Assembly (NCBI GenBank): GCA_030141585.1
Contig: JAQIFP010000037.1
Location: forward strand, 1-53,441
Source of the DNA: Ophryocystis elektroscirrha
Lineage: Eukaryota; Apicomplexa; Conoidasida; Neogregarinorida; Ophryocystidae
Direction of reading: 5' to 3'
Length of the DNA stretch: 53,441 bases
Part shown: piece by piece, positions 45,730 to 53,441 of the stretch
How the letters are laid out: the number at the start of each line of letters is the position of its first letter
Position numbering within the stretch: position 1 is the first letter of the stretch
The notes under the pieces: model-generated
What the model was told of the DNA's origin: nothing
The model's database searches: none
What the model saw: only the letters and a program-made list of their open reading frames with translations
Made by a program: the position numbers and the translations under genes

Positions 45730-45733
45730 TTTT
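45730..45733 (+). terminator. Pol III T-run terminator of tRNA-Ala
   Basis: Four T directly after the discriminator base, a minimal RNA polymerase III termination signal. Confidence 0.6.
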
Positions 45734-46152
45734 AATTGTAATATTCCAAATATCTTTGTCTGTTGGAATGTATATCTATATACGCCTACATATTATATAT
45801 TAATTATGTGTATGTAGATATAATTCATGAATAGATAATTTTTTCTTTTATTTTTACATGGGTATGATAAATTAATTAGTATTACTAATATATCTTATGA
45901 TTATTTTGATAAACTCAATCAAGTATTGCAATGTTGAATTATCTAATTTTAAAATTGTCTTAAGGAAGGAACAATATGTAAAAATATTTTTTTTTTAAAC
46001 AACTGCAAACTTTGCAGAATTTTTTTCTTATGTTTATTGTAATTGGACATAAAAGTTAATTATAGATAATCCTAAAATTAACCAGCATTTTTGAAAAAAT
46101 TGTTCATATCATTAAATACACAATGGGGTTTTTTTCGGAATATTAATCGAGG
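45734..46152. other. AT-rich intergenic segment
   Basis: No exon or RNA gene recognised. Contains a short AT palindrome after the tRNA and T-runs. Confidence 0.45.
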
Positions 46153-46360
46153 CTTACATTTAATTTTTATAAAGCCAAAAAATATATCAATTTGGGTGGC
46201 GGTCACAAATCAGACATGAAAATTACGGATGCTCCTATAACAAGGTCCCACGCAACTATCCAATTATCTAGACGGTTTTGTTTTATACGAACAACACTTT
46301 TAGCTTGGAACTTTGGTGCCACTTAAAAAATTCCAGTACTTAGATCCAAGTCATAAGTAA
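46153..46360 (+). pseudogene. FHA-domain fragment, probably a relic
   Basis: One frame reads LTFNFYKAKKYINLGGGHKS, then DMKITDAPITRSHATIQ, which fits the forkhead-associated consensus 'IGRG..SDI.I.D..VSR.HA.I' including the arginine-serine-histidine core. The expected continuation DGFVLYEQ then GTLVPLKKF lies in a different frame and is interrupted by TAG where the 'S..GT' turn should be. An intron that would remove the stop would also remove the GFVLYEQ strand, so splicing does not rescue the domain. There is no start codon upstream and no flanking domain. I read this as a decaying fragment of an FHA protein; an exon with a sequencing error is the alternative. Confidence 0.45.
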
Positions 46361-47211
46361 TTGGCAAGATATAATCTTGAAAAGCCAGGAATATAAAACC
46401 TCACAAAAAAAAAAAATCTCCTATATATATGTCTCTATAAAAAATTTTTGATATACTTATTTATTACACTAGGAAATATTACAATGATTAATGATAAATA
46501 ATAAATTTTATCAAGATGATAATTTTTTTGTATAATTAGTTTAAACGTTTACATTTCAAATGAAGTCAATAAAGTCTACCACAAATTATGATAATTTTGC
46601 AAAAATCAATGAAATATACACATATTATATTTGATGGAAACTAAAAAAATGACACAAATTCAAATTTACCAGTTAATTTTCCTCCTATGCATGAATTTAT
46701 AGTAATAGAAGCATATATAAATAATATCTGTTTGTATAATAAGACATGACCATTGAAGGATATACATATTAATAGCATTTAGTCTTGAATGCACAAAATT
46801 AATTGATAAATTCAAAAAAGTTGTTGTAAGTCATACTAATTACACTTCTTACTTTATTTTGAGTTAAACCACTATTTTTCAACTGTTTTACACTATATTA
46901 TAGTTTCACAAATTTAGGTGAACTTACAATTGCATAGAATATATTTTTATATTAGCAACAAATATCAGCTCTTTTATATCTTATCCATTGTTTTTTGCGC
47001 TTTTTTGTTGTGTGATAGATATAAAATAAGTATAATAATATTCTCATGAATATTAAATTATTCAAAATTTTGGATCAAACAATAATTTTATAAAAACTTA
47101 TAAATTATAAACTTATTATAAATTTCTAAATCTTTTATTCTATCATACTCCTGTAAAGCCTCATTTGCATTTTGATGTTTCGATGTTTTAAAATAGGTTG
47201 CAACTTTTGAG
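46361..47211. other. AT-rich region without recognised genes
   Basis: About 850 bp of AT-rich sequence; upstream exons of the threonine-rich membrane-protein fragment that follows may be hidden here, but none could be defended. Confidence 0.4.
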
Positions 47212-47553
47212 CTATCTACCCAACGTTTACAACAACGACTACCACAACGACGCGACCTTTACCAATAATAGAATATTCGAATGATTCTAACCCAGTGATT
47301 TTAACCTTGACCCCATCAGCCGCTGTCGTCATTATAGCTTTTGGATTAAATTCTACAGGATACGCTAATTACAAAAACTACAAAAAGAAACCGTAAGTTG
47401 AATATTTTTTTTTCCGAAACTAATACAACAAAATAAATTATATATATTTTGTTTTAACATTAATATTTTTACAGGCCATATATATATATAAATTTTATTC
47501 TACATACACTCAATGATAAATATTGTAAATGTTCATATTTTTATATTAAATAA
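47212..47553 (+). CDS. Exon pair of a threonine-rich protein with one membrane helix (partial)
   Basis: Open exon reading PTFTTTTTTRPLPIIEY, then VILTLTPSAAVVIIAFGL (candidate membrane helix) and a basic stretch YKNYKKK, ending at a GTAAGT donor at 47393. An 82-nt intron would lead to a tyrosine-rich tail ending KCSYFYIK. A threonine cluster before a single helix suggests an O-glycosylated surface protein with a short cytosolic tail. The 5' exons and start were not found. Alternatively these are chance frames. Confidence 0.3.
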
Positions 47554-48684
47554 AAATAATGATTAGTTGAGTAATTTATACGTTGAAATTTTGATAGCGG
47601 ATATTAGTAAAACAAAACCTGTTAATAAAAAGAAGTTTAAGCTTAATATTTCTTAAACTCAAGCGATATTCACCATTTAATTAAGTCAAAACATATATTT
47701 GATTGTTATTTTCAAGCTTTCAACAAACTATATATTTGACTGTGTAGAAAATGCTTTGAAAAAGCTCCAAATATGTATCAAAATGTCCACTTAATTGACG
47801 CTTTTGCTTAAGCTTATAATTTATATGCTTTATTTAATTTTGTTTTTTTAATTCATAAACCTTATTTTTTGTCTTATGATAAGTTTATTATGATTCAAAG
47901 TTTTATTCTTATGTTTCGGATAACTCTGTCATGTAAACTTTAATCGATGGTTCATCGCAAAGCATACATTGATTTTTTTCAGCTTCATCTGAATTAATTA
48001 TGATCTGATATTAAACACTTTACATGAACAATCATAAGTCGCTTGTTTTGAATTTTTTGCATTATTTATGTCTATTTGTAAACATCGATTTTCTGCAAAA
48101 TGTTAAATAAATTATGTCACTTACTGTTGCAATTATTTTTTAGATAACTATAACACGATAAATGAATTTTGTGTTGACATGGATATACATAAAGTGAGTT
48201 GTTTTGTATAGCTTCTCTGCAAAAATAGCAGCAGCTGTTGTGGTTAAGAAACCTATCTATATTTTTAATCCGCAAAACTTACAAAACATTTTGGATTGAT
48301 TTTCTGTTTTGTAGCTTGATCAGATGTTTCAAATTGATTTTAATTGATTTGCTTAAATTATCCAATCTTGAATTACACGTAAGAAAAAGAGTCTGAGCTG
48401 TTGAAAGAGTTTTTCGAGACAATGACTGTTCTTCAATGGCTCTAAAACTATTCACCTAATAAAATCTTAACCTATAATTTAATCACTATCTCTAATAACT
48501 TCAAGTGTTTATCCCATAAAGAAACCCAATTACTTAACTTCACTAATTCCTTTATTTCTCAGTCTACTTAGTATAAAAGTACCTCAGAATAATTAAGTAT
48601 ATTGTAACACTTCATGAGGTAAGATATTTGGAAAAACTCCGTACAATAAACAATTACAAAAGTATACACTGAAACTTTCAAAGA
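47554..48684. other. Long AT-rich intergenic region
   Basis: More than 1.1 kb without a frame that looks coding on either strand, and no RNA gene recognised. Confidence 0.5.
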
Positions 48685-49168
48685 CTATAAAACATTAATT
48701 TTAACCAAACTAACCTTCAGTAATTTATTGAATAAAAATTTTATTTTTGATGCAGCGTTTATTGAATTTAAAACTACGATTATAAACATTATAGCTGCCA
48801 TATTTTCATTAGAATTTCCAGGCTGTGTTATATGTAATATTTGGTCACCTAAGAATTTTATCAACTCTTGTGTTATTTTTTTTCTTGAGTCTCTAATTTT
48901 TTCATTTTCATTTCTTTTCCATGGGCTCAAAATCATTAAGGTAATTGTTAAATTTTGAAAAATTCCTTCTCATAAAAAAAAATGACTTTTTATTACCCTG
49001 CATTGATGATTTTTTTTTAGAGGAAAGATTATTTTGAAGAAAATTTTGTAAACATTTCCTACACAAACAATTTGTGTCAATCCTTAGCTGCTCAAGTGTA
49101 ATTTGATTGATATTTTCATATATTTGGGGAAATTTTATGGATAAAATATGCTTCAAATATTTATTCAT
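48685..49168 (-). CDS. Hypothetical helical protein
   Basis: Two exons joined by a 31-nt intron: MNKYLKHILSIKFPQIYENI, CLCRKCLQNFLQNNLSS, then IFQNLTITLMILSPWKRNEN, ITQELIKFLGDQILHI and NENMAAIMFIIVVLNSINAA. The second exon loosely recalls the first HEAT repeats of TOR ('F.DQ....I..L..S.D.NE..GGI.AI..L'), but nothing else of TOR is present, so I do not name it. About 140 residues. It could be a relic or an orphan. Confidence 0.35.
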
Positions 49169-49374
49169 AAGTAAAATCCAATTTATTATGATTAAATTTG
49201 TAAAACTGTGTATTATGACCAATGGACTTGAATAGATGCAAGTTTTGTATACGTCTGTGGTTGATTTTAGGCAATCGCTAATTCATATTTAAAAAAAAAA
49301 TTAAACTGACTCAGTTTTGTGCAATTTACTTTTCAACTGTTTTTTTCTATGACGCATCGACAAATTACCGAGAC

Positions 49375-51108
49375 CTATGTTTTTAAGTGCTGCGTTCTTA
49401 GCAAATTCATCTGAAGTATTTGATTTAATTTGTCAATAATACCTATTTTAGTTTTAAAATTATTTGAACACATAAATTGACTAAGCGGAAGGTTCAGTTG
49501 GTGGAGATAAAAGTCATCCTCAATCGCGCTGTCATATATTGTCGAAGATTTGATTAATGGTATTCCCAAAAATTGTTTGAAGCAGTCTTTGCTTTTCCAA
49601 GAGCACATGTATTTAACAACAAAATTTTGTTTACCAATTATCATATAAATATCTAAAATGCTTTAAACTTAAATTCAATGAATTACTTTTAAAATTGTCG
49701 GTATACACAGCCAAAACTTCAGACGGAATTTTAATTATATTGACCTAATAAATGATACTTTTCATTTGCCTCACCAGTTCATATTTTTGTTTACAAATTA
49801 TATATATATTATTGTTTTGAAGCAAATACAAATAGTTTTGACATTTTGTTATAGCTGGTAGTAATGGGCGATAAGTGTGAAATTTGTTTTTTTTTGTGAG
49901 AACCATTTTTTTTTCCAAGGATACTTCAAAATCAATAGACTCTTTTTCTCGATTTAAATTAATACATAATAATTTTGTTGTGTGATAAATCTTATTAAAA
50001 GAGTTTTTTACTCGCAAAAATGTTGACAACTTCAATAAATGAGAACTAATACGTTTAATTTAAATATAATTTTTACTTTGTATAACAATATAAGTCAAGC
50101 TTTAAATTCTTAGAATTACTTAAAAATCTTTCATCCGGATAAGTATCTACAATTGCATCTATTATCTTGGTGTCTCCAATATAATATAGACCGTTATCAC
50201 TTTTTTCAAGCATTGAAGTAAACTTTTCATTAAACGCTAATAATGTAAAATTTAGATTTCAAAATACCGCCAGAACATCGAAGTGGTGTGATTTGAAACA
50301 ATTGTAATATTTGAGTTAACTCAAAACTTTTGCTTTTTTCAGTGAAATGTCCAGCTATCACATATATAGAGTGAGGCAACACGACTAGATATATAGTCTC
50401 AGTACAATTTTTCAATTCAAGATCTTCTTCATATAATTTTTGTGTGAATAAGATATTTATTGGGCTTTTCAAAAAATTTATAACTTTTAACTGATATTTA
50501 TTTTCATGTAAAATACATAGTTGTATAACTAATCCACTTGAGCTGCCTGATTAATTAGGCGATAGTTAAAATTTTACCCATAATACAGTCAACTTTACTT
50601 GGAAATAGTTTATCATTTTCCCAATTTAAACAAGTTATCAAATAACTTTCCGGTAAAGCAATCAAATGAAGTGTTTTTGATGCCAAATTAATCAAACTGA
50701 AAAAAATTACATCAAAATAAAGTACCAAAGTTCTCCAGTTTTCATTATCAAAACACAGCATTTAGAGTTGGGTGAAACGTGTAAATCACCAAATTTTTCT
50801 GTGATAAAATTTTAATTATAGTTTCTACTTTCAAAAATAATCATTGGAGAAGCCGATACAACATCTCGAGATTCAGATTTATCCTCTGAAATTATTTCTG
50901 CAGATAAATTAATTTGAGAATAATTATTATAGATGGTATTCAATAAATATAATTCGTCTTTCTTTTGAATTAAAATAAACTGTTTTTTTGAAATAAAACG
51001 ACATTCTTTTTCAGAAAACAGCTTGTGTTTTGCAGGAAAACAAGACTTTATCAAATTTAAACTATTCGTTTCTGAAAATCTTTTCTTCCATTTTTCGAAT
51101 TTGGACAT
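49375..51108 (-). CDS. Beta-propeller protein, possibly Vps18/Pep3-like
   Basis: About seven exons from ATG 51108 joined by introns of about 30 nt. Repeated beta-rich blades: FISKKQFILIQKKDELYLLN, then FGDLHVSPNSKCCVLIMKT, SYLITCLNWENDKLF with GGSSSGLVIQLCILHENKY, TIYLVVLPHSIYVIAGHF, ITKCQNYLYLLQNNNIYIIC and IYMIIGKQNFVVKYMC. The 'CLNWE...GGSSSGLV' unit resembles the Pep3/Vps18 propeller ('V.WN...LIGTS.G.I'), but the long alpha-solenoid and C-terminal RING of Vps18 do not follow: the frame ends about 130 residues after the last blade. Nucleoporin-type propellers such as Nup88 are an alternative. The exon chain is well supported; the name is not. Confidence 0.5.
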
Positions 51109-52507
51109 TTCAAAATATTTTAGAATTGTGCCTACATAATGAAAAAGGTTATGTTAAAGTTATTAAACCCGCTATTATAAGTGAGGGCTTAACAAATAAA
51201 TTGACCTCGCACTTTCTCATACATTTAAGTACATACAATAAAAATGGATGTTGGATTGATACCGTGAATTAAACTGCCAGAGCCTTAAATAAATTTAAGT
51301 GGTTAATATCATGTCTGATATTCAGCTTATACAATAATTCAACAAGTAAAAATTTTTTAGATGTTACTTCGAGTGTCATTGTGCTATTCGGAAGTGAATT
51401 TTGCACTTAATGGTCCAAAATGATAGAATAGTTTAGAAAATTACAATATAATATTGAATGTATGTAACCTAAAAAATTGTAAATGACAGTTGAAAATTAG
51501 CCGATTCAGTGATAATTTGAATTATAGATTGGTAGCAACATTCCATCATATTTTAGCAAATGGTTGCTTGCTGATTGAAGCTGGTCGGGTCTTGATTTTA
51601 ATATAATGCGTGTAAATATTTTTTTTTTGACTCTTGATTTCGAATGGCTTTGAATCATGTGCATCATTTCAATAATGTGATTCATATTTTTCACTTAAAT
51701 TAACGTATTTCTTCAAACTATTTTCTAAAAAATATAGTGTATTTTTGATTTGATTTTTTTTGTCAAAAAAACCTATTGAATTAGATTTTAGTTTCCGTAA
51801 TTGTACATTTGTTCTTCCCCATAGTAGTACAAAATTTAAAAGTAAATTGCATTATTTATTACTTCAATTGAAATTTGAAATCCTAATATTGATTTTGCAT
51901 TTCAAGTAACAGATCTAGTGCACAATTCCCAGAGGATACAAAAGAAAATTAATTTCAATGATACATTTATACACAATGAGATACAGTTGTAATAATGGCA
52001 TAAATTTATCAAATAACCTTAAAGTACAAAATCTCTTTTTTTTTTTGGCGCTAACAATCATATTTATAAGAAAATTCGTAAAAAAAAAACCATTTAAAAA
52101 ACCTTAATTTGTGTGGATGATGCAAATCATGAAGATAAAAAAGCATTTTCGTTTTGAGTACATTTTAATAGATGCAAATAATCAACCACGTTAAGATATT
52201 TCTTACAATCACTTACAAATTTTTTTAAAATATTTTCGAAAAAAATGAGATCCAAATTTATGCCGTTAAGCTGCGAATTTTTTGACATCTGAACGACATA
52301 CAATAACATGTTAGAACCAAAAATCACGTATTAAGGGGTTTTTTATAACACAAATTGTGAATTTTCATAAGGCTAGTTTTCATTAATATAAATGCAACTA
52401 AGTAATAAAGATATTTTTGACAGCTGTTTAATTACACATTCCGACTTTTTTTTTTTTGGCATGTATAAATAAAATTATTTTAATTACTAAATTTTATTTA
52501 ATTATAC
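51109..52507. other. AT-rich region with only short ORFs
   Basis: About 1.4 kb. Minor open frames at 51120-51272 (plus) and 52127-52327 (minus, containing NSQLNGINLDLIFFENILKK) are the only protein-like stretches. I could not connect them to starts or neighbours with confidence. Confidence 0.4.
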
Positions 52508-52914
52508 ATGAATAATTATTTCCCTCAACAGTTTATTACGCAATCTTATTCTGACTGGATCAAGAATGCTAACGTAAAATTAGATTAAAAAAGAAATTTA
52601 TGTAGAAAATTTATACAAAAAGTTCGACTAAAACAAGAACCGTGATTTTACCCTCAAATGTCAATTTAAGTGATAAGAGGTTGAAAGAAGGCGTAGTTGT
52701 AGCAGAAAGAAAGTATCAATTAGAAGATGGAAAGTATCCCATGTGGCCGAAAAACAGAATGTTTGAATGTGACGTGGACAAAGATTTGCTAGAAGACAAT
52801 GCAAATGTTCACTCTCATTATTCAGTAATTGTTTGCTAATAAATCAAATACTTCTAGGTATATCCAAACTATTGTTTTGATGGACTCAATTGTAATTTAT
52901 GCGTGGAAGGTTAA
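52508..52914 (+). CDS. Small hypothetical protein, three exons
   Basis: ATG 52508 opens MNNYFPQQFITQSYSDWIKN; a 32-nt GTAAAA...GTAG intron leads to KIYTKSSTKTRTVILPSNVN, then VAERKYQLEDGKYPMWPKNR and a charged stretch; a 33-nt intron leads to VYPNYCFDGLNCNLCVEG and stop. About 112 residues. Both introns have the size and borders typical of this genome and the frame is maintained, so a real gene is likely. The C-terminal cysteines (C-x5-C-x2-C) could bind metal. I do not recognise a family. Confidence 0.55.
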
Positions 52915-53111
52915 CACAACATATAAATTTGATAAAGAAATTTTGATAAAAAAGAAATTTTGGTAAAGAAAAACTGTTGATTTTAATTAGTTTTTATATA
53001 AATAAATTTTTTGTAATTTGAATTGTTTTATAAAAACACAAGAATCTAGCTTTTAGTAGTTATGAAATTTTAATTTTAAGTAAATAAAATTTAATGATTG
53101 AAAAAAACAAA

Positions 53112-53441
53112 TCAACCTTTTGTAGGATACAAATTAGCAAAATTTTTATTTATATTAACTAGAGGTGTTTTATCATCATTGTTCTTTACACTATTGTTCT
53201 CAACGTCATTATATGTAACTGTATTTGTTGAACTCGTTTGTTGTATTCCGTAATTCTCTGGTTTCTCATAAAATTTGGTTTTACTTGATTGCAGCACATT
53301 TTGGTCTTCGGTTGTTGTTAAGGAATAATTATTTTCGTAAAATTTAAAGCTGGAAATGTCACCCAGCCGATAAATTGTTGTTTTACAATTAAGTAATATC
53401 AACAATCCCAAAATAACAAGAAATATTTGCACTACTTTCAA
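53112..53441 (-). CDS. Hypothetical secreted or anchored protein, truncated by the window end
   Basis: Open frame running off the window edge. It begins with a hydrophobic segment VVQIFLVILGLLILLNCK that looks like a signal peptide or anchor with a possible lipid-type cysteine, followed by a low-complexity region rich in asparagine, threonine and serine (NTVTYNDVENNSVKNNDDK). The first in-window codon is TTG, so the true start lies outside or just at the border. No family recognised. Confidence 0.45.
   Translation of the reverse strand: MKVVQIFLVILGLLILLNCKTTIYRLGDISSFKFYENNYSLTTTEDQNVLQSSKTKFYEKPENYGIQQTSSTNTVTYNDVENNSVKNNDDKTPLVNINKNFANLYPTKG

Noticed and set aside
48685..48960. N-terminal HEAT repeats of TOR kinase
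   Set aside because: Only a faint pattern over about 50 residues, and no FAT or kinase region follows.

Overview
The window is AT-rich nuclear DNA of a microbial eukaryote with a compact, gene-dense genome. Nothing is bacterial: there are no operons or Shine-Dalgarno sites. The genes are textbook eukaryotic ones (26S proteasome, eIF3, TFIIH, TFIIS, cohesin, KDEL receptor, GPI mannosyltransferase, dynein light chain), and they are cut by very short GT-AG introns. The introns I resolved by hand from conserved protein reading frames mostly run 20-45 nt. TAA, TAG and TGA all end genes, so the code looks standard. I cannot place the species; a parasitic or otherwise reduced protist is only an inference.

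Layout. 1-2520 is a low-complexity block of AAT/AAC trinucleotides with an internal higher-order repeat. 2745-13017 holds an ER thioredoxin-like protein ending in SDEL, a Rad21/Rec8 kleisin, a Sen1 helicase, an FABP-like protein, a sodium:solute symporter and a SET/MYND protein. 13413-18282 holds the KDEL receptor, a signal-peptide protein with a PH-like tail, RPA2, tRNA-Gln, glyoxalase II and TFIIS. 19248-30516 holds a large unrecognised protein, a MORN-repeat protein, eIF3d, PIG-V, an uncertain nuclear protein, Rpn8 and an orphan. 30889-44974 is the densest part: LC8, TSR2, eEF1B-gamma, SPF30, NudC, AdoMet decarboxylase, RCL1, a membrane protein, MAGOH, glutathione synthetase, a shortened TFIIH p62 and Rpt2. 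45000-53441 is gene-poor: tRNA-Ala, an FHA-domain relic, a beta-propeller protein, several orphans and a gene cut by the window end.

How the genes relate. They are mostly unlinked housekeeping genes, but some pairs make biological sense: an SDEL-tailed lumenal protein with the KDEL receptor; glutathione synthetase with glyoxalase II; Rpt2 with Rpn8; TSR2 with RCL1 (40S biogenesis); NudC with LC8 (dynein); MAGOH and SPF30 (splicing and exon junctions) in a genome of tiny introns. Most multi-exon genes appear in naive ORF calls only as fragments, so gene spans here include introns and run from start codon to stop codon.
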